Shown here piece after piece: positions 7,809 to 15,946 of a stretch of DNA of 64,000 nt. Source of the DNA: Listeria innocua (GTDB lineage Bacteria; Bacillota; Bacilli; Lactobacillales; Listeriaceae). The stretch is taken from the NCBI RefSeq assembly GCF_028596125.1, contig NZ_CP117229.1, forward strand, positions 356,001 to 420,000. The letters are read 5' to 3'. Every line of letters begins with the position of its first letter. The first letter of the stretch is position 1. A program made the translations under genes and the position numbers. The notes beneath the pieces were generated by a model. It saw only the letters and a program-made list of their open reading frames with translations. It did no database searches and was not told the DNA's origin.

Positions 7809-9251
7809 ATGAAAGAATTATTAACGTTTCCAAAAGATTTTTGGTGGGGCTCTGCGTGGTCTGCGGAACAAGCAGAAGGTCGCGGCGACACTGGTAAGGC
7901 AAAAACTGTTTGGGAGCATTGGTTTGAAACAGAACCGAATCGCTTTTACGAAGGTGTAGGTTCAGAAATTACAACAGATCATTTTAATCGGTATAAAGAA
8001 GACGTACAGTGGATGAAGAAAACAGGACATAATTCGTTCCGGATTTCGATTTCATGGGCGCGAATGTTTCCAAATGATGGTGTTGGTGAAGTGAACCAGA
8101 AAGCTATTGCGTTTTATCGTGATTTACTTACTGAAATGAATGAAAACGGTATCAAACCATTTGCGAATTTATATCATTTCGATATGCCCGTTGCACTTCA
8201 AGACGCTGGGGGCTGGGAATCAAGGGAAGTTGTTGATGCTTATGTCCATTTTGCGGATACTTGTTTTAAAGAATTTGGCGATTTAGTTTATCACTGGTTT
8301 ACATTTAACGAACCACTTGGACCGATTCTTGGCGGTTATTTAGAAGATTTCCATTATCCGAATCAAATCGACTTCAAACGCGGCGCACAAGCTGGTTTTA
8401 ACACGATTTTGGCACATGCTTTAGCTATTAAAGCTTTCAAAAAATTAAATTTGTCATCCAAAATCGGCGTTATTTTAAACCTTAGTCCGACTTATCCGCG
8501 TAGCCAAAACGAATACGATTTAGAAGCTGCAGAAATCTGTGATGCTTTTTATACGAGAAGTTTCTTGGATCCAATGGTTAAAGGAACTTTCCCAGAAAAA
8601 TTAGTAGAAATCATGCGCGAATACGATCAAATGCCGGAATATACGGAAGAAGATTTGACGATTATTAAAGAAAATACGGCGCAAATTCTTGGCCTAAATT
8701 ACTATGAACCAAGACGCGTCAAAGCCCGTTTAACGGCGATTAATGAAAAAAGTCCGTTTTTACCAGATTGGTTTTTTGAACCGCACAATATGCCAGGTAA
8801 ACGAATGAATATTTATCGCGGTTGGGAAATTTATGAACGTGGAATTTATGATTTATGTATTGATATTCGCGATAATTACGGCAATATCGAATCATTTATT
8901 TCTGAAAATGGTATGGGAGTGGCAAATGAAGAGCGTTTCTTAAATGAAGAAGGACAAATTCAAGATGATTACCGGATCCAATTTGTTAAAGATCATTTGG
9001 CGTATGTACATCAAGCGATTGCAGAAGGTTGCGATATTAAGGGGTATCACCTGTGGACTTTCATTGATTGTTGGTCGTGGATTAACGCATATAAAAACCG
9101 TTACGGACTCGTTTCACTTGATGTCGAAACTGGCAAACGCACAATGAAGAAAAGTGGCGAATTTTATAAAAAAATGAGCGATATGAACGGTTTTGAATAT
9201 GAAACAAGCAAACTAGTTGGGACGAAAAGGGAGGAAACAACTAATGGCTGA
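7809..9251 (+). CDS. GH1 6-phospho-beta-glucosidase
   Basis: 480 residues of glycoside hydrolase family 1. The acid/base Glu168 is in TFNEP and the nucleophile Glu366 in ISENGMG; the family N-terminus FPKDFWWGSAWSAEQAEG is intact. Because the next two genes are a cellobiose-type PTS permease (EIIC) and EIIB, the substrate should be a phosphorylated beta-glucoside entering through that PTS, cleaved in the cytoplasm to glucose 6-phosphate plus sugar or aglycone. Start ATG follows GGGAGGCC. The stop overlaps the EIIC start by 8 nt, so the genes are translationally linked. Confidence 0.93.
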   Translation: MKELLTFPKDFWWGSAWSAEQAEGRGDTGKAKTVWEHWFETEPNRFYEGVGSEITTDHFNRYKEDVQWMKKTGHNSFRISISWARMFPNDGVGEVNQKAIAFYRDLLTEMNENGIKPFANLYHFDMPVALQDAGGWESREVVDAYVHFADTCFKEFGDLVYHWFTFNEPLGPILGGYLEDFHYPNQIDFKRGAQAGFNTILAHALAIKAFKKLNLSSKIGVILNLSPTYPRSQNEYDLEAAEICDAFYTRSFLDPMVKGTFPEKLVEIMREYDQMPEYTEEDLTIIKENTAQILGLNYYEPRRVKARLTAINEKSPFLPDWFFEPHNMPGKRMNIYRGWEIYERGIYDLCIDIRDNYGNIESFISENGMGVANEERFLNEEGQIQDDYRIQFVKDHLAYVHQAIAEGCDIKGYHLWTFIDCWSWINAYKNRYGLVSLDVETGKRTMKKSGEFYKKMSDMNGFEYETSKLVGTKREETTNG

Positions 9252-10578
9252 AACGAAAAAGAAGTCGATTGTTAATGGTTTTATTAATGTAGCACAACGT
9301 CTTGGTGGTCAGATTCATTTGCGTTCATTGCGTGATGCTTTTGCGAGTATTATGCCGTTCATGATTTTAGCTGGTTTTGTCACACTGATTAACTATGTTA
9401 TTTTAGAACCGACTGGCTTTATGGGCAAAATTGTTAACCCAGATACACTTAAAACATGGCAAGAGATTGGTATTTCAATCGGAAATGGTACCTTGAGTGT
9501 TATTACGCTTTTAGTCACTGTGGCGATTTCATATCATTTATGTTTGAATCGTGGCTATAAAAACGTCATTGCTCCAATTCTTGTTGCCTTATCTTCATTT
9601 ATCGTCGTAACACCGATTGCGATGACGTTCCTTCCAGAAGGCGCATCAAAATCAATCGAAGTACCGAACGTTATCCCAGTTAGTTATACTGGTGCGTCAG
9701 GTATGTTCGTCGGTATTATCGTTGGCTTAATTGCAACCGATTTATTCATTAAATTATCGAAAAACAAACGTATGCAAATCAATTTAACAGGAAATATTCC
9801 ACCGGCAGTTATTAAATCATTTAACGTGTTAATTCCAATTATGATTACGGTTATTATTTTCTCAGTTGTGTCATTTGCAGTTAATCAAATTTTCAGCATG
9901 GACTTTAACACGCTTGTTACAACGATTATCACGAAGCCACTTAGCTATGTGACGACAAGTCTTCCAGGATTCTTGCTAATTACATCCATCGCCAACTTAT
10001 TCTTCGGCTTAGGGATTCACCAAGCAGTTATTTCTGGTCCGTTACTAGATCCATTTTTACTTCAAAATATGCAAGAGAACATGGTGGCTTATGCTAATCA
10101 TCAAGAAATTCCGCATATTATTAACATGGCTTTCAAAGATACATTTGCGGTTATGGGTGGCTCAGGAAACACGATTGGCCTACTAATTGCCATTTTCATC
10201 TTTGGAAAACGAAAAGACTATAAAGATATTTCCAAACTATCAGCAGCACCGTCGCTATTTAATATTAGTGAACCAATTATCTTTGGTTTACCGATTGTCT
10301 TCAACCCATTACTAATTATCCCGTTCGTATTAGCGCCGATTTTCTCTTTAACAACTGCGTATTTTGCGACGGCAGCAGGTTGGATTAATCATGTAGTAGT
10401 ACAAACCCCGTGGACGACACCGCCGATTATTTCAGGTTTCTTAGCAACTGGTGGGGACTGGCGCGCGTCCGTTCTACAAGTAATTATCATTGTTATAACA
10501 GTCTTTATCTATCTACCATTCCTACGCATGGATGAAAAAGTTGCTTTTGCTACAGCTCAAAAAACAGAGGCAAAATAA
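9244..10578 (+). CDS. PTS EIIC, lactose/cellobiose family
   Basis: A 444-residue integral membrane permease of the Lac family. It opens with the cytoplasmic VNGFINVAQRLGGQIHLRSLRDAF stretch typical of cellobiose EIIC proteins, followed by about ten hydrophobic segments. It has FKDTFAVMGGSGNT and NISEPIIFGLPIVFNP, the conserved substrate-region motifs. The ATG at 9244 with GGGAGG upstream is chosen over an earlier in-frame start that lies wholly inside the glucosidase gene. It transports and phosphorylates a beta-glucoside together with the EIIB encoded next; no EIIA gene is in the operon. Confidence 0.93.
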   Translation: MAETKKKSIVNGFINVAQRLGGQIHLRSLRDAFASIMPFMILAGFVTLINYVILEPTGFMGKIVNPDTLKTWQEIGISIGNGTLSVITLLVTVAISYHLCLNRGYKNVIAPILVALSSFIVVTPIAMTFLPEGASKSIEVPNVIPVSYTGASGMFVGIIVGLIATDLFIKLSKNKRMQINLTGNIPPAVIKSFNVLIPIMITVIIFSVVSFAVNQIFSMDFNTLVTTIITKPLSYVTTSLPGFLLITSIANLFFGLGIHQAVISGPLLDPFLLQNMQENMVAYANHQEIPHIINMAFKDTFAVMGGSGNTIGLLIAIFIFGKRKDYKDISKLSAAPSLFNISEPIIFGLPIVFNPLLIIPFVLAPIFSLTTAYFATAAGWINHVVVQTPWTTPPIISGFLATGGDWRASVLQVIIIVITVFIYLPFLRMDEKVAFATAQKTEAK

Positions 10579-10595
10579 GAAAGGAAGTCTAACCA

Positions 10596-10898
10596 ATGAA
10601 AAACATTTTATTAGTATGTAATGCTGGTATGTCCACAAGTTTCTTAGTAGAAAAAATGAAAGCAGCAGGCGCGGAGCAAGGTATTGAAGCAAATATCTGG
10701 GCTGTATCCGACGCTGAACTACACGAAAACTGGGAAAAAGCAGATGTCATTTTGCTTGGACCACAAGTTGGTTATTTAAAAGGAAATACAGAAAAAGTAG
10801 TGGAAGGTAAAATTCCGGTCGAAGTAATTAATATGTTAGACTACGGCCGTGTAAACGGAGTAGCAGTGCTTGAGAGAGCAATCGAATTAATCGGTTAA
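10596..10898 (+). CDS. PTS EIIB, lactose/cellobiose family
   Basis: A 100-residue soluble EIIB with the phosphoryl-accepting Cys8 in the N-terminal LLVCNAGMSTS loop, then the usual four-stranded fold (VILLGPQVGYL). It takes phosphate from an EIIA(Lac) and passes it to sugar bound by the EIIC encoded upstream. The missing EIIA must be supplied in trans. Last gene of the operon; a terminator follows. Confidence 0.93.
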   Translation: MKNILLVCNAGMSTSFLVEKMKAAGAEQGIEANIWAVSDAELHENWEKADVILLGPQVGYLKGNTEKVVEGKIPVEVINMLDYGRVNGVAVLERAIELIG

Positions 10899-10904
10899 AA
10901 AAGT

Positions 10905-10938
10905 AAGGGAGTGTGGCTTATAGTCGCACTCCTTTTTT
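10905..10938 (+). terminator. Terminator of the beta-glucoside PTS operon
   Basis: GGAGTGTG / CGCACTCC stem (one G-T pair) followed by six T. Confidence 0.8.
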
Positions 10939-10984
10939 ATCAGACAAGAAAGTGTTATAATGTGTGAAAAGGAGCGGAATTACT

Positions 10985-11179
10985 ATGAAATATGTAAAAT
11001 CACAAATGAAAGAGCTTGTAAAAGATAGCGTAGACTTGCAAGAACGCCTTCAAAAGCTAATGAAAGAAATGGACTTAGAAAAAACTTTCGCTTTAAAAGC
11101 ACTTTATCATTCAGAAGTAGCTGATGGTGGACCGTACCAAACAGCGTATCAAGATTTGGATTATAAATATAAAGATTAA
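10985..11179 (+). CDS. Small helical protein, unknown function
   Basis: A 64-residue protein beginning MKYVKSQMKELVKDSVDLQERLQKLMKEMDLEK, which looks like a long amphipathic helix or coiled coil, with a Tyr-rich tail ending YQDLDYKYKD. It has a good AAAGGAG ribosome site, an extended -10 (TGTTATAAT at 10954-10961) and its own perfect terminator, so it is an independently expressed gene. I do not recognise a family. No signal peptide or membrane segment is seen, so it should be cytoplasmic. Confidence 0.8.
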   Translation: MKYVKSQMKELVKDSVDLQERLQKLMKEMDLEKTFALKALYHSEVADGGPYQTAYQDLDYKYKD

Positions 11180-11183
11180 CATC

Positions 11184-11218
11184 AAATGGCTCTGCTAATT
11201 GTTTAGCAGAGCCATTTT
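11184..11218. terminator. Bidirectional terminator
   Basis: Perfect 15-bp stem AAATGGCTCTGCTAA / TTAGCAGAGCCATTT with a TTGT loop, between two convergent genes. Confidence 0.95.
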
Positions 11219-12138
11219 TAGATATATTTTCCTTGAATTTCTGCTAAATAATCAACAAAACTATCGTAAAAGTCATCACGGTTTTGAATGGTTACATGCG
11301 TTCCAAGTTGGAGCAAAAAGCGGTACCCAGCCTCATGATCGGGAAGTGTCACTTTTACTAAAAAATGCTCTTCATCTTGCTGTGAAATTGCAACTGGATC
11401 AAAGCGTTCAACGATTTGTTCACGAGCTATTTTATCTACAATTAAAGTGACTTCATGCATCAAGAACGTGGGTCTATCTGCGGTCATGCCGAACGGTTTT
11501 ACAACAAAAGGCCGAGCTTCAAAAGTGTCTTCCAGCGTTTTCAGTTCAACAATACGCGACATTTTAAACGTCCGAAAATCGCTACGCTCCAAGCTGTAAC
11601 CTTGTAAATACCAAGAACGATTCCTAAACAGGAGGTGATACGGCTCAGTTTTACGAACGGTTTGATTGCCGGTTCGATCAATATAGCTGAGTTCCACTAG
11701 TTGATGTTTTTTTATCGCTAAATATAAACTTTCGACTTTTGCATTTAACTCTTTTTTCATGGATAAATTGGAGAAATCAAGCGAAATCGAACTTTTGGGT
11801 GGTTCGCTGGAATGGTCGAGCATGTTTTTCATTTTTTGGAGCGTTTTTTTAGTTTCTGCGGAAGAAAGTAATTGTTCCATACCGTCTAAGCTGGCGATAA
11901 TAGCTGTTAAATCATCTGCTGTCAGAAGCTTTTTATCGACTTTGTAGGTAGGCATAATTCCAATGCCACCTTTCGTTCCGGCAATCGTGTAAATCGGGAT
12001 GTTCGCCATCGAGAGCGTGTCAATATCGCGAAAAATAGTACGTTTAGAGACCTCAAACATCGTAGCCATTTCAGAAGCACTGACTAACTCACGTTGGAGG
12101 AGCAGCATGATAATTCCGATGAGTCGCTCGATTTTCAT
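11218..12138 (-). CDS. HTH/WYL-domain transcriptional regulator
   Basis: 306 residues: an HTH_11 domain (LVSASEMATMFEVSKRTIFRDIDTL, residues 18-42), a helical linker, then a WYL domain (residues ~140-210, ELSYIDRTGNQTVRKTEPYHLLFRNRSWYLQGYSLERSDFRTFKMSRI) and the WCX C-terminal extension. YobV/YafY-type regulators of this length usually repress a divergent gene, here the GyrI-like protein at 12239. The minus-strand start has AAAAAGGAG upstream. A palindrome between the two genes is the likely target. Confidence 0.9.
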   Translation of the reverse strand: MKIERLIGIIMLLLQRELVSASEMATMFEVSKRTIFRDIDTLSMANIPIYTIAGTKGGIGIMPTYKVDKKLLTADDLTAIIASLDGMEQLLSSAETKKTLQKMKNMLDHSSEPPKSSISLDFSNLSMKKELNAKVESLYLAIKKHQLVELSYIDRTGNQTVRKTEPYHLLFRNRSWYLQGYSLERSDFRTFKMSRIVELKTLEDTFEARPFVVKPFGMTADRPTFLMHEVTLIVDKIAREQIVERFDPVAISQQDEEHFLVKVTLPDHEAGYRFLLQLGTHVTIQNRDDFYDSFVDYLAEIQGKYI

Positions 12139-12158
12139 TTTTTTCTCCTTTTTTCGAA

Positions 12159-12182
12159 ATGATGACAGACAGTTGTCATCAT
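12159..12182. promoter_or_regulatory. Candidate operator between WYL regulator and GyrI-like gene
   Basis: Perfect 9-bp inverted repeat ATGATGACA and TGTCATCAT separated by 6 bp, extended outward by CGA/TCG with a one-base bulge. It lies 20 bp upstream of the regulator start, in the shared divergent promoter region. Confidence 0.65.
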
Positions 12183-12238
12183 TCGCGTGTTATAGTTACA
12201 TCATATCAAAGTTAAGTAACTTTTTGGAGGGAAATATT

Positions 12239-12658
12239 ATGGCATTTGAAATTGTTGAATTGAAAAAAGAAACATTTACTGGAAACAAAGTAGAAATCCC
12301 TGAATTTGATCCACAAAAAGGCTTTGGCCCAATGAGCGAAATCAAAGAATCAGCCTACACAAAATTTGCAAAAAACGAAAAAGACTACGTTGGCATTAAC
12401 GCAAGTCTTGACGGCTTACAATATTACATCGTGGCAAGCGCGAACGGCGAAAACGGCGACACAACCTTCGACATCCCAGCAGGCAAATACGCAAAATTCG
12501 TAACAAGCGAAACAGACCGCCCAGCTCTAGACGCCTTCATCGGCGCAGCATACGGCGAAGTGAGCCAAAGCGACACGGTTGGTATTGCAGGATCGTTTAA
12601 TTTGGAAGATCTTAGAGAAGCGGATTTTACGCTTTATATTCCGGTTGTTAGTAAGTAA
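12239..12658 (+). CDS. GyrI-like/AraC effector-binding small-molecule binding protein
   Basis: A 139-residue stand-alone GyrI-like (SHS2 duplicated) domain: the C-terminal half FDIPAGKYAKF...GSFNLEDLREADFTLYIPV is the typical signature. Such proteins bind amphipathic or cationic small molecules, and some hydrolyse them (cyclopropanoid cyclohydrolases); the conserved ligand residues are not certain here. It starts at ATG 12239 after TTTGGAGGG; in-frame codons further upstream lie inside the divergent regulator. The pairing with a WYL regulator is a common sensor-effector arrangement. Confidence 0.8.
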   Translation: MAFEIVELKKETFTGNKVEIPEFDPQKGFGPMSEIKESAYTKFAKNEKDYVGINASLDGLQYYIVASANGENGDTTFDIPAGKYAKFVTSETDRPALDAFIGAAYGEVSQSDTVGIAGSFNLEDLREADFTLYIPVVSK

Positions 12659-12665
12659 GTTGAGG

Positions 12666-12698
12666 AGATCTCTTTCGGATGAAAGGGGTCTTTTTTTA
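12666..12698 (+). terminator. Terminator after the GyrI-like gene
   Basis: AGATCTCTTTC / GAAAGGGGTCT stem (two G-T pairs), loop GGAT, followed by eight T. Its right half resembles the terminator at 15919. Confidence 0.85.
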
Positions 12699-12917
12699 TT
12701 TGTATAATTAAAAGTAAAGTAAAAAAACACACTAAAAATAGTGTTAATTAGTTATATTTTTGATCATAGGTTCACAAATTGCTCACAAAATTAAGGAGCT
12801 GCTGATGATATAATATAGTAAATAGTAGATATAATATAAAGTTTCTATATTCAACGTATATTTTTCTAATACTGAAGTCCTTTTTATTAATTAAAGAGAG
12901 AAGGAGACATGATTATA

Positions 12918-13169
12918 ATGGAGAAAATAGCTTCCAATACAAATTCGACTGTTGCAGCTGTATCTGGAGTGAAATCAGTTTCTGTAGATAAAGGTGAAAA
13001 AATTTCTCTAGAAAAAAGTAACATTTCAAGCATGATGTTTGGAGAAGAAGTTAATAATGAATTGTTGCCTAATTTAATTGATTTAGTCGAGTGTGTACAG
13101 ACACAAAGTGAAAAATTTCCGAAAATTGCTAAAATGATGGCTCTTAAAGATAGCCAAATCAAATTTTAA
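12918..13169 (+). CDS. Small T7SS partner protein (TIGR04197/DUF3130, Lap1-like)
   Basis: An 83-residue alpha-helical protein (MEKIASNTNSTVAAVSGV...) matching in size and position the WXG100-like TIGR04197/DUF3130 proteins encoded just before LXG toxins. Work on streptococcal LXG effectors (Lap1/Lap2) shows such proteins bind the LXG domain and are needed for its export. The ATG at 12918 is preferred because AAGGAG (12901-12906) is only 2 nt from an earlier in-frame ATG at 12909 but 11 nt from this one. First gene of a four-gene cassette, separated from the next by 3 nt. Confidence 0.8.
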   Translation: MEKIASNTNSTVAAVSGVKSVSVDKGEKISLEKSNISSMMFGEEVNNELLPNLIDLVECVQTQSEKFPKIAKMMALKDSQIKF

Positions 13170-13172
13170 GGG

Positions 13173-13544
13173 ATGAAAAAATTGAATGAGAAAACAAATG
13201 AACAAAAACGAGCAACATATAATGAATTAATTATCCAAAAAGAAAATCAGATGGATAAGTTGGTAGAAAATCAAAAGGAAATTGAAAAGTCTCTTTACCA
13301 ATTAGATGAAGATTTTAAAAGAGGTTTTCAGCGATTAAGGTATTTGAATGAGGATAATACTGGGACGGGAAAAAATGAGCACTATCAAGCTCAACAATGG
13401 GATGATCATTTGGAGAGTAAGCTTCGACATCAAGTTCAATATGCACAAGAAGAGTTTAATTATTGTTTTCAAAAAGAGATACTTGAAATAGATAATGAGC
13501 GAGAAGAATTATTTAAAAAAAGGAGTGAGATTCCTTGGGATTGA
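13173..13544 (+). CDS. DUF3958-family T7SS partner protein (Lap2-like)
   Basis: A 123-residue, highly charged, coiled-coil protein (QKENQMDKLVENQKEIEKSLYQLDEDFKRGFQRLRYLNED), the form expected of DUF3958/Lap2, the second helical partner of LXG toxins. The ATG at 13173 has a poor ribosome site; a TTG at 13182 with AAGGGATG upstream is a plausible alternative. Its end overlaps the LXG toxin start by 10 nt, so the two are translationally coupled. No signal peptide. It probably acts as a targeting factor for the toxin (inference from family). Confidence 0.78.
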   Translation: MKKLNEKTNEQKRATYNELIIQKENQMDKLVENQKEIEKSLYQLDEDFKRGFQRLRYLNEDNTGTGKNEHYQAQQWDDHLESKLRHQVQYAQEEFNYCFQKEILEIDNEREELFKKRSEIPWD

Positions 13545-15145
13545 TTTATTCAAGCCGTGATTCGGAGCAGGTGATAAAAGCACTCTCTAAAAATTTAGCC
13601 AGTGGAAAAGATGTAGTTGCACAACTAAAAGAGGGAAGTAAAAAAATTATTCAGGCTGTTGATGGACGAACCTTATCTGGAGCAGCTTATACAGCGGGTA
13701 AGGATTTATTTGTAAATCTTGTTTTACCTACAATCGAAAAAGTAACATCAGCTTGTGATGCAATTGAACACGAATTAAACAGGTACCAGTCAACCAACTC
13801 AATAGTCTCAGGTGAAGGTTACCTTGACGAAGACATCTTAAAGCAACAAATTGAAGCTAAAAAAGATATGAATACATCAATAGAAAAAACTGTTACCATA
13901 ATGAATATGATAATGAAGACAAGTTTAATTAGAGCATTATTTGATGCTGCACAAGATTGTAAAAGAGAGCTAAACCAGATGTCGGATGTTCTTCAACAGG
14001 ATATTGAAGAACTCCAGAAGAAGCTAGAGAAGTTATATGAATTTGATGGACAAACAAAAAACTTATTTACTAGCAGTCTTGATGAAATGAAATTAGCAAT
14101 GCAAGGTGTTTTGATTTTAAATAATACAACTGTAAATAGCGATGGGAGTTATCAACTTCCTGCTGGAATAGATAAAAGCTGGTTTACAGAATTGAAAAGT
14201 GAAAAACAACAAACTGAAATGATAGAGAAGGAAAGGAATGCAGTAATTAAGGAGTTAAATGAGTTATTTGAGAAAAATCCAGCAGTAGCTATTGAAAAAA
14301 TTAAAAATAATGATCGTTTATTCGGTTACGTAATCGGAGCTTTAGATAAATTCCCTGAAGGACTTCAAAATGCAGCTCTTGGAATCTTTATCGCACAAGA
14401 GAGTTGGAATAAACTTCCAAAAGATGTTGCTACAAAAGTTTTAAATAGTGCTAAATTCGCTACATATATCAGTAAGACATCTATCGCCACCCAAGCGATT
14501 GTCTATAGTGGATTGATTAAACTAAACGAAAAAGGATGGAATGTCCTTGCTCCAATTGGTTATACAACAAAAGTTCTATCTAAAACCAGCGAGGGAGCAA
14601 AAATAATAGCTGGATCTAAAGTGGGATTTGATTTATTTAAGAAATTAGGACCAGTTTCTGATTTTATTAAAACTCATAAAGTGACAGTTGAAGGTATTGG
14701 TTATGCTGGAGATGGGTTTAGTATAACTGCCTATGCGTATGATGAATATATAGATCCTAAGAGCCCGGCTTATGGAAACGCAAGTAAGGCTATATATGGA
14801 GGTCTTAATTTGTTTATATTAAAAGCTGGACCACTTGAAGGTGCTCAATATGGAGGTTTACCAGGTGCATTATTTGGAACAGTGAATACTGCAGTTCAAG
14901 GGATGGAGATTCAAACCCCATTTAAGTGGTTAGGTGATAATGGGAAAATAGGTTGGGATGGACTAATGGGATTTGGTACAGATTCAGATGCAGAAAAATG
15001 GCTGGCTGAGCAGTATGAATTATATGATCAAAGAGAAAAAAATCTTAATGAAGGAAATGTTGGTAAGATAAAGGAAGATTGGTTTGGAAAACAAAGTGGC
15101 CGTGTAAATGTAACTGATTTTAACAAGGGCCTCCCAAGGTGGTAG
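13535..15145 (+). CDS. LXG-domain T7SS polymorphic toxin
   Basis: 536 residues starting at TTG with AAAGGAG 9 nt upstream. Residues ~1-215 form the helical LXG domain (MGLIYSSRDSEQVIKALSKNL; later LYEFDGQTKNLFTSSLDEMK). The C-terminal ~300 residues contain several moderately hydrophobic, Gly/Ala-rich stretches (SAKFATYISKTSIATQAIVY; KAIYGGLNLFILKAG; GGLPGALFGTV) and no nuclease, ADP-ribosyltransferase or NADase motif that I recognise. With a multi-pass membrane protein immediately downstream, a membrane-acting toxin of the TspA kind is the best guess. It should be exported by the T7SS encoded elsewhere. Confidence 0.85.
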   Translation: MGLIYSSRDSEQVIKALSKNLASGKDVVAQLKEGSKKIIQAVDGRTLSGAAYTAGKDLFVNLVLPTIEKVTSACDAIEHELNRYQSTNSIVSGEGYLDEDILKQQIEAKKDMNTSIEKTVTIMNMIMKTSLIRALFDAAQDCKRELNQMSDVLQQDIEELQKKLEKLYEFDGQTKNLFTSSLDEMKLAMQGVLILNNTTVNSDGSYQLPAGIDKSWFTELKSEKQQTEMIEKERNAVIKELNELFEKNPAVAIEKIKNNDRLFGYVIGALDKFPEGLQNAALGIFIAQESWNKLPKDVATKVLNSAKFATYISKTSIATQAIVYSGLIKLNEKGWNVLAPIGYTTKVLSKTSEGAKIIAGSKVGFDLFKKLGPVSDFIKTHKVTVEGIGYAGDGFSITAYAYDEYIDPKSPAYGNASKAIYGGLNLFILKAGPLEGAQYGGLPGALFGTVNTAVQGMEIQTPFKWLGDNGKIGWDGLMGFGTDSDAEKWLAEQYELYDQREKNLNEGNVGKIKEDWFGKQSGRVNVTDFNKGLPRW

Positions 15146-15150
15146 AGATG

Positions 15151-15906
15151 ATGAAAAATGTGAGTTATGAAGAAGCACGAGATACAATCAGTTCCAAAGA
15201 AATAGAACAGATTAATACAATGAAAGAACATACATCTAGCTATATAGGTAAGATAATGGTGAGTATTTTATTCGCCTTATTACTATGTTTACCAGCAATC
15301 AATTATTATCCAATATACCCAGCAGTAGCTTGTATTCTTATAGGTAGCCTGTTAATTAGATATGTTGCGTTACAACCAATTTTCAAAGTAACAAACTATA
15401 ACTTGGTATTATATTTAGTATGGCAAACTGCTGCAATCTTTTTTATGATTGTTTTTTTACGAGTAGAGGCAGATAGATATCACTTGATTCCGTTAGTTTA
15501 TATTATTTTGGGCTACGGAGGTTCTATTTTATTAATTCGGGCTCGAGTAAATACATATGTGAAAGAGATATTTGAAACGACAGCTAAATCTGGAAAAAAA
15601 GTGTTTTCAAACATAATTACTAAAATTTTAGGAGCTTTTCTGGTTCTTGCTGTAATTGCTGTTTTATTTTATCGTGGAAATAAATGGTGGCTTATGAATA
15701 TGGATACCGCAGTAGGAAATTCAAGTTTTTTAGAATATGTTGTGTGGGGAATCGGTTTGTTCATTTTGCTTATTGGCTTTACTTTGTTGCCAACATTGCT
15801 ATTTTCGCCATCTCAATATGTAAAAGCAAGATTGATTGGGAAATATGCAGAGGAATTTCGAAAAGCTTATAGATTTACGGAGAAAGAATGGTACGGAGAA
15901 AAATAG
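15151..15906 (+). CDS. Multi-pass membrane protein, candidate immunity protein of the LXG toxin
   Basis: 251 residues with a short cytoplasmic N-terminus and about six hydrophobic segments (IMVSILFALLLCLPAINYY; VACILIGSLLIRYV; LVLYLVWQTAAIFFMIVFL; LIPLVYIILGYGGSILLI; ILGAFLVLAVIAVLFY; VVWGIGLFILLIGFTLL) and a charged C-terminus. Position immediately after an LXG toxin and the membrane topology resemble DUF443/TsaI-type immunity proteins, though I cannot confirm the family. The ATG at 15151 has AAGGTGG 8 nt upstream; the ATG at 15148 and a GTG at 15139 are alternatives. Ends at a strong terminator. Confidence 0.75.
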   Translation: MKNVSYEEARDTISSKEIEQINTMKEHTSSYIGKIMVSILFALLLCLPAINYYPIYPAVACILIGSLLIRYVALQPIFKVTNYNLVLYLVWQTAAIFFMIVFLRVEADRYHLIPLVYIILGYGGSILLIRARVNTYVKEIFETTAKSGKKVFSNIITKILGAFLVLAVIAVLFYRGNKWWLMNMDTAVGNSSFLEYVVWGIGLFILLIGFTLLPTLLFSPSQYVKARLIGKYAEEFRKAYRFTEKEWYGEK

Positions 15907-15918
15907 CCAAATCAAGAG

Positions 15919-15944
15919 GCCCCTTTCATATGAAAGGGGCTTTT
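15919..15944. terminator. Palindromic terminator after the T7SS cassette
   Basis: A 22-bp perfect palindrome (arms GCCCCTTTCAT / ATGAAAGGGGC) followed by TTTT; it also precedes the convergent iolR-like gene end. Confidence 0.85.
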
Positions 15945-15946
15945 CA

